Shown: positions 24,260-32,989, counted from the first letter of the stretch. The stretch is 36,745 bases of DNA from JBJHCA01 sp050485785 (GCA_050485785.1 JBJHCA010000029.1:1-36745), one strand, 5' to 3'. Program-made: numbers and translations. Notes: generated from the letters alone by a model not told the origin.

Positions 24260-26542
24260 TTAAAATTTATAAGTTGCCCCTACACTGGGCAGTACAGGTA
24301 ATTGATCTACCCGCTCGTACTCTACCCTGTCGAAATAGAAAATATTGGCGCGATTGTACACATTGGTCAGGCTGAAAACAAGTTCCAATGACCGGTAACG
24401 GCTGAATTGGAAAGTCTTTTTCAGGCTCATGTCGAGGCGGTGGTAGTAAGGTAACCTTCCTGCATTGCGGTTTTCATCGTATATTATGCCCAGTGATCCG
24501 TTTTGGGAAGTAAAATCGGTATTGATGCCGTCAATCTGATACCACTGATAGAATCCCTGCGTGAGGGTAAACGGGAATCCCGAGCCCAGGTTCCAACGCA
24601 CACCCAGCTCCCACTTATTGCCAAATTCGTAACTGGATACAAAATTGACATTGTGTCTGCGGTCGAAAAGTGTAGGGTAAGTCTGTTCACCATCGAAGCG
24701 ATCTACGTAGCCCAGAGAATAAACAGCCCACACAAAGAGGTTTCTTCGGTTATACTGCAGCAGAAAATCAATGCCCATGGCATTTCCGGTTTCAGTAAGA
24801 AAGTCAGGGTCAGTGGGTTCAAGTTTGCTTCGGTTCAGGTTGATCAACTGAGAAAAACGCTTGTAATAAGGTTCAATATTCAGAGACAAGTTCCGTGTCA
24901 GATCAATTTCAAAACCACCAATGGCATGCCACGCAGTCTGAAGGCGATGAGCCGTGCGCTGCGAAAACTCCTGACCCGGGCGGTATAATTGCTGATCCGG
25001 TGCAGAAAGAAACCCGACAAACAGGTTTACAACGTCGCGTTCATTGACGGTGCTTACCAGGTTTTGGGAGAAAAAGCCCCCGGCAAATTTAAACCTGAGC
25101 TGTTCAAGAATATTGATTTTAGCACTGAAGCGGGGCTCCAGCATGGGTGTACTTAATGAAGCGTAATACTGCACCCTGAGGCTGGGTTCCAGCACAATGC
25201 GTTCGTTGAGCAAAACGTGCTTGTACTTAAAGTAGCCTGCCAGTTCGGTTGAACTTGAAGCCTGAACAAACTGATATCCGCGGAAATTGAAAAACCGGAA
25301 ATCGGTCTGATATCCACTGATATCTATGCCGTATTTGATCTCGTTGTAAGCACCAAACAAGGTAAAGTCAATTCCGATATTGAAGCCGTTGATCGAACTA
25401 TTTCTGGGCTGGTTGTCGCCTTCTTGAAGTGAAATACCGTAATCACTGATGGCAAAGCGGCTGTCGATAACCATGCGGGAATTGGAAGGGATCAGTTTGA
25501 TGTTTCCGCCAATTCCGAAAGCATTCCAGCCCAGATCTGCCAGACCGTCAAAGCTGACGCGATCGTTGTAGCTGAAACCAAAAAGGCTGGCCCGGGTACC
25601 TGAATTGCCAATGAGTGACAGTTTACCGTAGATATCCGTATATCCGTAAGGAAGGCCGTTCTCGTTGGCATAACTATAGATGTAAGGGGAAGTAACATCC
25701 AGATAGGAGTGTTTGGCAGTAACCAGATAAGAAAGACTGCCCGACCGGCCCTCTTCAAACCGTTGAATAGGTCCTTCAACCAGTGCTTTGGCCTGAAACG
25801 GATTAACGGAAACCAGGCCACCGGTTCGGGTTCGGCTTCCGTCACGCGTATTGATGTTGACGATGGAAGAAATGCGGCCACCGTGTTCAGCGGAGAAGCC
25901 TCCGGTCATAACATCCACATTTCGAATGGTTTCTGTTTCGAAAACCGAAAAAAAGCCAATGGAATGAAAGGGATTGTATATCGTCATGCCATCCAGCAGG
26001 ATCTTGTTCTGTATGGGTGAACCGCCACGGATATAGAGCTGTCCGCCCTGATCACCGGTAAAAACCACTCCAGGCAAAACCTGCAGGTATTGGGCAATAT
26101 CGGCTTCACCTCCGGTGGAAGGCAATGCTCTGATTTGCTGGGTTGTAACCCTGATGGTGGAAACCTGGGTTTCAGTTCTCGTTTCGGTGCGTTCAGCACT
26201 GACATCGATAGCGTCAAGGTCGATACCTTCGCTTTCGCGCATAAACAGGTCGCGGTAGGTGGCTTCACCACGACGTATAGTAATGTCGACGGCAGTGCTG
26301 TCGTAACCCAGAAATGTGGCTACCAGTCTGTACTCGCCGGGAGCAAGATCGGGCAGCGTGTAAAATCCTTCAATATCTGTGGAAGTACCTCTGGTGGTAC
26401 CTTCAATGGACACAGTAGCAAACATTACCGGTTCACCGGTTTCGGCATCGTAAACAAAACCTCTTACAAGTCCGGTGCTTTGTGCCCGGACAATGGCAAA
26501 AAACAAAAAGCTATATAAAACAATCAGGAAAAACTTTTTCAT
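24260..26542 (-). CDS. TonB-dependent receptor with carboxypeptidase-regulatory-like N-domain
   Basis: 760 residues from the ATG at 26540-26542, which gives the signal peptide MKKFFLIVLYSFLFFAIVRAQ; an ATG two codons earlier is possible. About 23-105 is the CarboxypepD_reg-like module (LVRGFVYDAETGEPVMFATV, then STDIEGFYTLPDLAPGEYRL). About 125-245 is the plug (QYLQVLPGVVFTGDQGGQLYIRGG... LLDGMTIYNPFH). The rest is the 22-strand barrel ending GATYKF. It imports a substrate across the outer membrane using TonB energy. No SusD-like lipoprotein is next to it, so it is not part of a standard polysaccharide locus; siderophore, cobalamin, peptide or another ligand is open. It lies 16 bases after the threonylcarbamoyl-AMP synthase gene. 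Confidence 0.9.
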   Translation of the reverse strand: MKKFFLIVLYSFLFFAIVRAQSTGLVRGFVYDAETGEPVMFATVSIEGTTRGTSTDIEGFYTLPDLAPGEYRLVATFLGYDSTAVDITIRRGEATYRDLFMRESEGIDLDAIDVSAERTETRTETQVSTIRVTTQQIRALPSTGGEADIAQYLQVLPGVVFTGDQGGQLYIRGGSPIQNKILLDGMTIYNPFHSIGFFSVFETETIRNVDVMTGGFSAEHGGRISSIVNINTRDGSRTRTGGLVSVNPFQAKALVEGPIQRFEEGRSGSLSYLVTAKHSYLDVTSPYIYSYANENGLPYGYTDIYGKLSLIGNSGTRASLFGFSYNDRVSFDGLADLGWNAFGIGGNIKLIPSNSRMVIDSRFAISDYGISLQEGDNQPRNSSINGFNIGIDFTLFGAYNEIKYGIDISGYQTDFRFFNFRGYQFVQASSSTELAGYFKYKHVLLNERIVLEPSLRVQYYASLSTPMLEPRFSAKINILEQLRFKFAGGFFSQNLVSTVNERDVVNLFVGFLSAPDQQLYRPGQEFSQRTAHRLQTAWHAIGGFEIDLTRNLSLNIEPYYKRFSQLINLNRSKLEPTDPDFLTETGNAMGIDFLLQYNRRNLFVWAVYSLGYVDRFDGEQTYPTLFDRRHNVNFVSSYEFGNKWELGVRWNLGSGFPFTLTQGFYQWYQIDGINTDFTSQNGSLGIIYDENRNAGRLPYYHRLDMSLKKTFQFSRYRSLELVFSLTNVYNRANIFYFDRVEYERVDQLPVLPSVGATYKF

Positions 26543-26558
26543 CAGCATGATCAGCCAT

Positions 26559-27179
26559 TTATTGAATGATAGATAAGTCCCCAGCACCGGCTCTGATAAT
26601 CTGAGGTTCTGTGCCGGTACAGTCAATTACCGTAGAAGCTGCATTACTCCCCAGGCCCCCATCAATAACCATGTCAACCAGGTTACCATACATATCGTGC
26701 AGTATTTCGGGATCGGTTTCATATTCGAGCACATCATCGTCAACTTTCACAGAAGTGGATAAAATTGGACGGCCAAGCATTTGGGTGATATAACGGGCAA
26801 TTTTATTGTCAGGTACGCGAATGCCAACCGTTTTCTTATTCTGTTTCAACACTTTAGGCACCTGGTTTGTCGCTTTCAGAATAAATGTATAGGGCCCCGG
26901 CAGTGCGCGGTTGAGCAACTTAAAAACGCTGCGGTCAATCTGGACAGCATAAGTTGCCAACTGGCTCAGATCGTTGCAGATAAAAGAGAACTGCGCTTTA
27001 TTGGGCTTAATTTCCCTGATCCTGCAGATGCGTTCGACAGCTTTGGTATTGAAAATATCGCAGCCCAGCCCGTAGATGGTGTCAGTGGGGTAGATAATGA
27101 TACCACCCTGTTCAAGACAATCAACAACCTGCCTGATTTTTCGCTCTTCCGGATTATCAGGATGGATGGAAATAAGCAT
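26559..27179 (-). CDS. L-threonylcarbamoyladenylate synthase (Sua5/YciO/YrdC family)
   Basis: 206 residues from the ATG at 27177-27179; the frame continues upstream, but this start matches the usual N-terminus (MLISIHPDNPEERKI). The YrdC fold is clear: GGIIIYPTDTIYGLGCD (about 25-41), IREIKPNKAQFSFIC, ALPGPYTFILKA, KKTVGIRVPDN and RPILSTSVKVDDD. These enzymes make the threonylcarbamoyl-AMP used for the t6A modification at tRNA position 37. The details (KPNKAQFSFIC, no Sua5 C-terminal domain) are closer to the YciO-like branch, whose role is less certain than that of TsaC/Sua5. It is probably co-transcribed with the TonB-dependent receptor, a pairing with no evident logic. Confidence 0.88.
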   Translation of the reverse strand: MLISIHPDNPEERKIRQVVDCLEQGGIIIYPTDTIYGLGCDIFNTKAVERICRIREIKPNKAQFSFICNDLSQLATYAVQIDRSVFKLLNRALPGPYTFILKATNQVPKVLKQNKKTVGIRVPDNKIARYITQMLGRPILSTSVKVDDDVLEYETDPEILHDMYGNLVDMVIDGGLGSNAASTVIDCTGTEPQIIRAGAGDLSIIQ

Positions 27180-27387
27180 ACTGGAAAAATATGAGCGGCG
27201 AAAATAGACATTTAAAGGCAATTTGCGGCATTCTACCGAATGTGTCTTTAGCCAATTCGATCAATTGAAGAAAAATTGCGATGAATTACCTGATATAGTT
27301 GGTACTGACAATCCGTCTATTTTTTAGACAAAAGATCAAGTATTCTAAGTTCAATCTTTTTCCTGTTGACGATTGGAATATTGCGTC

Positions 27388-28179
27388 TTACTTTTTCGGT
27401 TTTCGGGGTTTCCCCTTTGGGGAAGGTGAAGATCTTTGCGTCTTTGCTTTCCCTGGTGTACCCTGATTTGCCTTTCGGCGTCTTCTTCTTTTTAAGCGGT
27501 TATCGGTAAGCAGCAGCAGTTTAGATGCCATTTGACGCAAAGTGCCCAGCAAGGGCTTAAACCCAAGCGTAACTAATGCGATCATTATGGCAATAGCCAG
27601 GTTAAACGTTGTGGACAGCAACACAAGATGAGCACTGGAAATAACTTCAGCTTTCCATCCGGTGTATCGTAAAATGTCCAGTGAAGGTGAATTATGAAAC
27701 TGTATACCGGTAAAGAAATACACTTTCAGCAATGTGTAGAAGTAGATGATGGCAAAGCCACCAATTAACTGGACCGGCTTGTAAAGCCAGGGACCCGGCA
27801 GGGCAACAATAAGACTCATACAGAGAATGATGGGAAGCAAGGCAAATGACCAGGGGCGGAAAGTCATGGCGGAGGCTCTGGCATCAATGGTAGATGAACC
27901 CGTTCGGCGTGCTTCCGCCATGGCTGCTTCTATCTGGTTCCGGTTGGTGAGTTCGGCTTTCATGATCTCCGGAAATTGAGCATGTACGCGAAACTCCGCT
28001 CTGCCCGGATAGCGAATGTCCTCAATCCAGTAATTACACTGACCAATATACCAATCGCGAAATGCGTGAAAATTGGATTCCTGTTGGAAGTATGCTGTTC
28101 CAATTGCCAGCAGGGCTAAAAATAACGCAGTACGCCCAATGATGGTACGCAGCGGAATTTTTGTAAGCCAATGTTCCAT
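27388..28179 (-). CDS. Four-helix membrane protein paired with the exosortase-like gene
   Basis: 263 residues, unrecognised. Predicted helices are at about 13-30, 110-130, 134-155 and 184-208. Between helices 1 and 2 is an ~80-residue loop, predicted outside, with Trp/Tyr/Cys (WYIGQCNYWIEDIRYPG) and a charged helix. After helix 4 comes a strongly basic tail: L-K-R-R-R-R-R-K at about 228-235, then Lys/Pro/Ser/Thr-rich residues to the C-terminus, presumably in the cytosol. The gene lies 20 bases after the exosortase-like gene, on the same strand and behind the same promoter, so it is probably a partner. Exosortases in other bacteria often have an associated small membrane protein of this general shape; I cannot match it to a named one. 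Confidence 0.7.
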   Translation of the reverse strand: MEHWLTKIPLRTIIGRTALFLALLAIGTAYFQQESNFHAFRDWYIGQCNYWIEDIRYPGRAEFRVHAQFPEIMKAELTNRNQIEAAMAEARRTGSSTIDARASAMTFRPWSFALLPIILCMSLIVALPGPWLYKPVQLIGGFAIIYFYTLLKVYFFTGIQFHNSPSLDILRYTGWKAEVISSAHLVLLSTTFNLAIAIMIALVTLGFKPLLGTLRQMASKLLLLTDNRLKRRRRRKANQGTPGKAKTQRSSPSPKGKPRKPKK

Positions 28180-28199
28180 ACCTGTATTGAGGCAGTGTG

Positions 28200-28787
28200 T
28201 TAAGTATGAGGTCCATTTTCGTTGTCACCGGTCTGTTGGCCTGCTGCACGTGCAGAACTGAGCGCCCATTGTGCCCAGACAAGCCAGGTAAACAACGCGG
28301 CCACAATAAACAGGAACTGCCAAACTTCCACATGCAGGATATCAAACAAACGCTGATTATAAATACCGGCCCAGAAAAGGCTGATAATTCTGATGAGATT
28401 GAGAGACATCAGGAAAAAAGTACCTGCAATGATCCCGATGATTTTTTTGGACCACAGCATGGGAAAAATCAAAACGGCAGTAATAAACAGGAATGTGGGT
28501 TCAATGCCGTCGCAACCCACACTTATACTGACACTGAAACCGTTGCCTGAAATTACCGTGCCGGTAGCTGTGGTGGTGAATCCAAACAGATTGAGAGCAT
28601 GGCTGGCCAGTACGGCATTGGCTCTTACCACAGGCTCAAAAACGTAGACGTTATAAGCTTCGGTGGCAAAAAAGATATAGAAGAGTACAACGCAAACCGC
28701 AAACTTCAATAATAGGCTAAATGGGCTGGAACCCTTTAGCCATAGCCAGGCCTTTTGCGGCCAAGATAAACCCTCCACCTGATCCAT
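28200..28787 (-). CDS. Exosortase/archaeosortase-family membrane transpeptidase
   Basis: 195 residues from the ATG at 28785-28787. A TTG further up (28806-28808) overlaps the promoter box, so it is not the start. It has about five transmembrane helices. The three residues of the exosortase/archaeosortase active site are in order: C92 in SISVGCDGIEP, R133 in SLNLIRIISL and H152 in FDILHVEVW. Members cut proteins carrying a short C-terminal sorting signal (motif, hydrophobic helix, basic end) and transfer them to another molecule. The protein is short and does not match a subfamily I can name with confidence; XrtF and XrtH-like groups are the nearest by size and motif. No protein in the window carries a matching tail. 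It is followed by a four-helix partner gene and preceded by a divergent promoter region. Confidence 0.82.
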   Translation of the reverse strand: MDQVEGLSWPQKAWLWLKGSSPFSLLLKFAVCVVLFYIFFATEAYNVYVFEPVVRANAVLASHALNLFGFTTTATGTVISGNGFSVSISVGCDGIEPTFLFITAVLIFPMLWSKKIIGIIAGTFFLMSLNLIRIISLFWAGIYNQRLFDILHVEVWQFLFIVAALFTWLVWAQWALSSARAAGQQTGDNENGPHT

Positions 28788-28805
28788 AACTGAATTTTTG
28801 CAGCC

Positions 28806-28836
28806 CAAAAGTATTACAAAAATGGATCACCGCCAA
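28806..28836 (-). promoter_or_regulatory. Putative promoter of the exosortase operon
   Basis: The minus strand carries TTG (28834-28836), 20 bases, then TACTTTTG (28806-28813), agreeing with the -33/-7 form TTG-N19-21-TAnnTTTG. Transcription would begin near 28800, about a dozen bases before the ATG at 28787. Confidence 0.6.
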
Positions 28837-28873
28837 ACAGGGAGTAGAACCTGACCTGCTTTTAAGATGTCTG

Positions 28874-28903
28874 TTGGCCTTTACGGGAAAAAACATAAAT
28901 TTG
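28874..28903 (+). promoter_or_regulatory. Putative promoter of the transporter run
   Basis: TTG (28874-28876), 19 bases, TAAATTTG (28896-28903): a full match to the Bacteroidota -33/-7 form. Transcription would start near 28909 with a leader of about 115 bases before the YfcC gene at 29025. The leader has no hairpin I can identify as a riboswitch. With the opposite promoter at 28806-28836 this forms a divergent pair 38 bases apart. Confidence 0.6.
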
Positions 28904-29024
28904 GCCGGATTTTGTGTTTCCTGCAATGATGGGCCGGCTTAGGGTGATTTCTTGGTTCGGGCTTTTGCGTGAAAGCAAACACTGACTTCCACCTTCAACC
29001 GGTAAACCATCAAAACTAAACGGC

Positions 29025-30401
29025 ATGAAGTTACAGATGCCTCATACGCTGGCACTTTTATTTTTCATGATGATTGCGGCCCTGATTGCCACCTGGATCA
29101 TCCCACAGGGGCAGTTTCAGACCGAGACCCTGCCATCGGGCCGGCAGGCAGTAGTGGCTAATACTTTTGAGCTGAACGAAAGCAAAACAGTGCTCAGCCC
29201 GCTGATGCTGTTTACGGCAGTGCCACGTGCCCTAGCTGATGCCCAGAACATCATTTTCTTTTTGTTTATCGTAGGTGGTGTGTTAGCCATCATACGGTAT
29301 ACCGGTACAGTGGATGCTTTACTGGGCAAATTGCTGGAAAGTATGGGTGGTCGTCCAGCCACACTGATCTTCACCGTGATCTTTGTGTTTGCCCTGGCAT
29401 CGAGTATCATGGGGGCCAGCGGGGAATACATTCCTTTTGTGCTTATTTTGGTAGCACTTTGTAAGGCCATGCGCATGGATACCATGACAGCAGTAGGAAT
29501 AGTAGTGGCGGGCTATGGAATTGGCTATGGTTGTGCAGCATTCAACCCCTATACCTTAGTAGTTGCGCAGGGAATAGCCGAAGTGCCTACCTATTCCGGT
29601 TGGCCGCTGCGCATGGGCATTTTATTACCCTTTGTGCTGATCGGGGCCCATCATGTCTGGAGTTACAGCAGGAAAGTACAGATGAATCCATCCGTGAGTC
29701 TAATGGCCGGCATTGAGTTACCGGAAGAACAAAAAGAAACTGCTAAATATCCCCCGCTGAACTGGAAGCACATTCTGATCATACTGGTATTCCTGGGCGG
29801 GTTAGGTATAGCAGTGTTTGGGATTGCAACCCGGGGCTGGTATCTCACCGAGCTTGGTGCTGCCTTTCTGATAGTTGGTATAATTTCTGCCATTATCGGC
29901 GGAATGGGGCCCAGCCTGACTGCCGGGAAGTTTGTATCCGGAGCTTCGGACCTGACAGAAACGGCCTTGCTGGTTGGTATCGCCCGCGGTATAGCACTGG
30001 TGATGGAAGACGGAGAGATTCTTCACACCATAGTACACGCACTTTCCGTGCCTCTGGGATTATTAGGGCCTGCACTGGCCGGAGTAGGCATGGTAGTGAT
30101 ACAGTCGATACTCAACTTGTTTATACCGTCAGGGAGCGGGCAGGCTTTTGTAACCATGCCGCTGATGGCTCCATTGGCCGACCTTATGGCTATCAACCGC
30201 CAGGTAGCTGTGCTGGCCTTTCAGTTTGGTGACGGGTTTGCCAACATGGTCATACCTACCAATGCTGTGCTGATGGGAATACTTGGTATGGCCGGCGTCC
30301 CATTTGACCGCTGGTTCCGGTTCTGTTTTCCGCTTTTCCTCAAGCTCCTGCTGGCTGCGGCTGTTGTGATCGTTATCGCCATTTATGCCGGTTATTCCTG
30401 A
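29025..30401 (+). CDS. YfcC-family inner-membrane carrier
   Basis: 458 residues with about 11-12 predicted transmembrane helices. The opening PHTLALLFFMMIAALIATW followed by IIPQGQF, the segment ASSIMGASGEYIPFVLILV and the late GSGQAFVTMPLMAPLADL are typical of the YfcC/DcuC-type family. Family members are thought to move dicarboxylates, amino acids or peptides; the actual substrate is not known. It is the first gene of a run with the POT peptide transporter 62 bases downstream, which may hint at amino-acid or peptide metabolism (inference). Confidence 0.82.
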   Translation: MKLQMPHTLALLFFMMIAALIATWIIPQGQFQTETLPSGRQAVVANTFELNESKTVLSPLMLFTAVPRALADAQNIIFFLFIVGGVLAIIRYTGTVDALLGKLLESMGGRPATLIFTVIFVFALASSIMGASGEYIPFVLILVALCKAMRMDTMTAVGIVVAGYGIGYGCAAFNPYTLVVAQGIAEVPTYSGWPLRMGILLPFVLIGAHHVWSYSRKVQMNPSVSLMAGIELPEEQKETAKYPPLNWKHILIILVFLGGLGIAVFGIATRGWYLTELGAAFLIVGIISAIIGGMGPSLTAGKFVSGASDLTETALLVGIARGIALVMEDGEILHTIVHALSVPLGLLGPALAGVGMVVIQSILNLFIPSGSGQAFVTMPLMAPLADLMAINRQVAVLAFQFGDGFANMVIPTNAVLMGILGMAGVPFDRWFRFCFPLFLKLLLAAAVVIVIAIYAGYS

Positions 30402-30463
30402 ACATTCGAAAGACAATACATACTAAAACAATCTAATCATCAGCCTGATATAAAATCGAGAAT

Positions 30464-31978
30464 ATGCAGCAGCTACCAAACAAGCCAACCTTTATGGGTC
30501 ATCCGAGAGGACTGGCAACCCTGTTTTACACAGAAATGTGGGAGCGTTTCAGCTTTTACGGAATGCGAGCCATCCTGGTGCTGTTTATGGTGGATGCCAT
30601 CAATAACGGAGGAATGGGGCTGGACGATCAGCGGGCTACTGCCATATACGGATTGTATACCATGTTTGTATACCTTTTTGCGCTGCCCGGAGGCTGGCTG
30701 GCAGATCGTTTGTTCGGATTGAGAAAAGCCATTTGGTACGGTGGTATATTCATAACCCTGGGGCACTTTTCCATGGCTATACCCACGGATGAAACATTTT
30801 ATCTGGGGCTGGCACTGATTGTGATCGGAACAGGGCTGCTCAAGCCCAACATCAGCAGCATAGTTGGCGAGTTGTACAGTGAAAATGAGCAGAGCCGGCG
30901 CGATGCGGGATTCTCCATATTTTACATGGGGATCAATATTGGTGCATTTATCTCACCGCTGATTGTGGGATGGCTGGCAGAAGGAGAAGGAGGCAACTGG
31001 CATTACGGTTTTGCAGCAGCCGGAGTGGGCATGCTGTTGGGCCTGATTCAATACAAGGCAACCGAGCATTATCTGGAGGATGCTGGTACTAAAACCATCA
31101 GCAGGTTGCCGGAGGACAAAGAGCTATTAATGAAAAAACGCATCCGCGCATCCCTGTGGATGTTCAGTGCGGTAGGTGTAATAATAGCCGCACTCATGAT
31201 GATGGGCTATGTATCCATCGATCCGCTGTTTCTGGCTAATGTTTCAGGTTTTGTGATTCTGGGTATTGTGATACTTTACTTTTTGTATGTGTTTGCCTTT
31301 GAAGGGCTCACAGTATTACAGCGTAAAAAAGTGGGTGTAATTGCGGCCTTGTTTCTGTTTTCTGCGGTGTTCTGGTCCGGATTTGAGCAGGCAGGGTCAT
31401 CGCTGAACCTTTTTGCAGAGCGCTATACTAACCGGGATATATTTGGCTGGTTAATGCCAGCCAGCTGGTTGCAGAGTATAAACCCAATATTCATCATCAT
31501 ACTGGCACCGATGTTTGGCTGGCTGTGGGTAAACCTGGCTAAACGGCATCTGGAGCCCTCTACGCCATTGAAGTTTGCATTCGGGCTCATTTTTCTTGGA
31601 CTGGGCTTTCTGATCATGATGTTTGCGTCTTACTACGTAGTAGCCGGAAATGAAGTGCTGCCCACCTGGCTCATTATGACCTATTTACTCCACACCATTG
31701 GAGAACTCTGTATCAGTCCGGTAGGCCTAAGCGCGGTAACCAAACTATCACCCAAGCGTCTGGTGGGTCAGATGATGGGTGTTTGGTTCATGTCCATAGC
31801 ATACGGCAATCTGCTGGCCGGGCAATTGGCCGGGCGTTTTGACGGTGAAGCCATAGAAGCCGACCCTACCCTGCTGCCGGATCTTTTTTGGATGATAGTG
31901 CTTACTACTGTAGGCGGGGGCTTATTTCTGATGCTAATATCCAGGCCGATCAGGCGATTAATGGGAGAAATTCACTAA
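30464..31978 (+). CDS. POT-family proton-coupled di/tripeptide transporter
   Basis: 504 residues with about 14 helices. The signature E24-x-x-E27-R28-F29-x-x-Y32 (EMWERFSFYG) in helix 1 and K127 in GTGLLKPNISSIVGELY in helix 4 are the residues known to couple protons and bind peptides in this family. A further signature (MGINIGAFISPLIVGWLAE) follows. It takes up di- and tripeptides with protons across the inner membrane. Two small membrane proteins follow at ten and 13 bases, so a four-gene unit including the YfcC gene is likely. Confidence 0.92.
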   Translation: MQQLPNKPTFMGHPRGLATLFYTEMWERFSFYGMRAILVLFMVDAINNGGMGLDDQRATAIYGLYTMFVYLFALPGGWLADRLFGLRKAIWYGGIFITLGHFSMAIPTDETFYLGLALIVIGTGLLKPNISSIVGELYSENEQSRRDAGFSIFYMGINIGAFISPLIVGWLAEGEGGNWHYGFAAAGVGMLLGLIQYKATEHYLEDAGTKTISRLPEDKELLMKKRIRASLWMFSAVGVIIAALMMMGYVSIDPLFLANVSGFVILGIVILYFLYVFAFEGLTVLQRKKVGVIAALFLFSAVFWSGFEQAGSSLNLFAERYTNRDIFGWLMPASWLQSINPIFIIILAPMFGWLWVNLAKRHLEPSTPLKFAFGLIFLGLGFLIMMFASYYVVAGNEVLPTWLIMTYLLHTIGELCISPVGLSAVTKLSPKRLVGQMMGVWFMSIAYGNLLAGQLAGRFDGEAIEADPTLLPDLFWMIVLTTVGGGLFLMLISRPIRRLMGEIH

Positions 31979-31988
31979 ATTTACTGTC

Positions 31989-32456
31989 ATGCAAGTAGCC
32001 AATAACCAAGCCGGTATTCAACAGTTTCGCACTATCTATTTTGCACTGCTGGCCGGGCAAATTGCCTTTGCCGGAGTGGTGTTTGTCATCCATGAAGGTA
32101 CCATTGCGGGATCGGAAGGTTTTACCGGAACCATGGAGTATCTGGGGTTAGTGATCCTTTTACTGAGTTTTTCTGCTTCGGTACTGATTTTCCAGAATTT
32201 CGTGTCAATGGCCAACAAAGAAAACCGGCTGTCAAACAAGCTGAGCAGGCTTAAAACCGGCTTCATCATTCGCTGGGCTTTGCTTGAAGGCGCTAATCTG
32301 TTTTTGCTGGTAGGTATGATCATTACCGGCAATAGTTTGTTCATGATGCTTTTTGCCATTGGAATAGTGATGTTTATTTCAGCCAGGATAAGACCTTCAA
32401 GGCTCAGATATATCCTTAAACTCAACCATCGCGAGATGGAAGAGCTGGGATTTTAA
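31989..32456 (+). CDS. Small four-helix membrane protein, unknown
   Basis: 155 residues. Helices at about 16-34, 46-68, 92-112 and 114-132, separated by a short basic loop (NKENRLSNKLSRLKTG), and ending in a basic cytosolic tail (RPSRLRYILKLNHREMEELGF). I do not recognise a family. The gene lies ten bases after the peptide transporter and 13 before another small membrane protein, so it is in the same unit; an accessory role is possible but unsupported. Confidence 0.7.
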   Translation: MQVANNQAGIQQFRTIYFALLAGQIAFAGVVFVIHEGTIAGSEGFTGTMEYLGLVILLLSFSASVLIFQNFVSMANKENRLSNKLSRLKTGFIIRWALLEGANLFLLVGMIITGNSLFMMLFAIGIVMFISARIRPSRLRYILKLNHREMEELGF

Positions 32457-32469
32457 CGCGTTAACCAAC

Positions 32470-32910
32470 ATGCAATCTGACAACAACTCCATTGATGCCG
32501 GCTTTGGTGTAAGAATTTTCATTATACTTTTTGTTAGTGCTTATATTCTGTTCGTCTTTTTTTATACGGCTCGTTTTCCCGGGATTAACGAAGCACTACA
32601 AGTCAACTGGCCCTATGCTTTTGTTTGTGCATTGGCGGGAACCGGGTATTTGCTGTATGTCAATCGCATGTTCCACAAAGAGCTCATGTTAAGCAACCCT
32701 GAAACATTCAGAGAATATCTGAGTAAAGTGAAAATTAAAAGGGTCAGGATCAGCGGCATTTCTCCCGATGAATATCTGGTCAGCTTCGGATTGCTTAGCC
32801 GACCCGTCAAAATGCAGATAAGGGACAAAAAACTGATACTCAAGGGGCCGGGGCATCACATCAGGCAACTGGAGGACATGTTTACAAGGCAGCATCTGAT
32901 TGACGGTTAG
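32470..32910 (+). CDS. Small two-helix membrane protein with cytosolic domain, unknown
   Basis: 146 residues. Two predicted helices at about 12-32 and 45-63, then a ~75-residue soluble domain of short strands and basic residues (VKIKRVRISGISPDEYLVSFG, LLSRPVKMQIRDKKLILKG) that could be a small PH-like or beta-sandwich fold, ending in a helix. No family recognised. It is the last gene of the run and is followed directly by a 7-bp inverted repeat and then the bidirectional terminator. Confidence 0.68.
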   Translation: MQSDNNSIDAGFGVRIFIILFVSAYILFVFFYTARFPGINEALQVNWPYAFVCALAGTGYLLYVNRMFHKELMLSNPETFREYLSKVKIKRVRISGISPDEYLVSFGLLSRPVKMQIRDKKLILKGPGHHIRQLEDMFTRQHLIDG

Positions 32911-32960
32911 GGTGTTCTTAATCATTGTCCGGTAGGATATTATTATAATTGCTGAACACC
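32911..32960 (+). repeat. Inverted repeat right after the last transporter-run gene
   Basis: GGTGTTC (32911-32917) and GAACACC (32954-32960) are perfect complements around a 36-base AT-rich loop that starts one base after the stop codon. It may fold in the RNA, but there is no T-run and a stronger terminator lies 30 bases further on. Confidence 0.3.
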
Positions 32961-32989
32961 TCAGCAACCTTTTTACAGAGCATAAAAAA

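Noticed and set aside
24260..26542. SusC-type polysaccharide receptor
   Set aside because: No SusD-like partner or glycosidase nearby, and the receptor is shorter than typical SusC proteins.
28788..28808. Longer TTG start for the exosortase-like gene
   Set aside because: The TTG lies inside the -7 box of the gene's own promoter.
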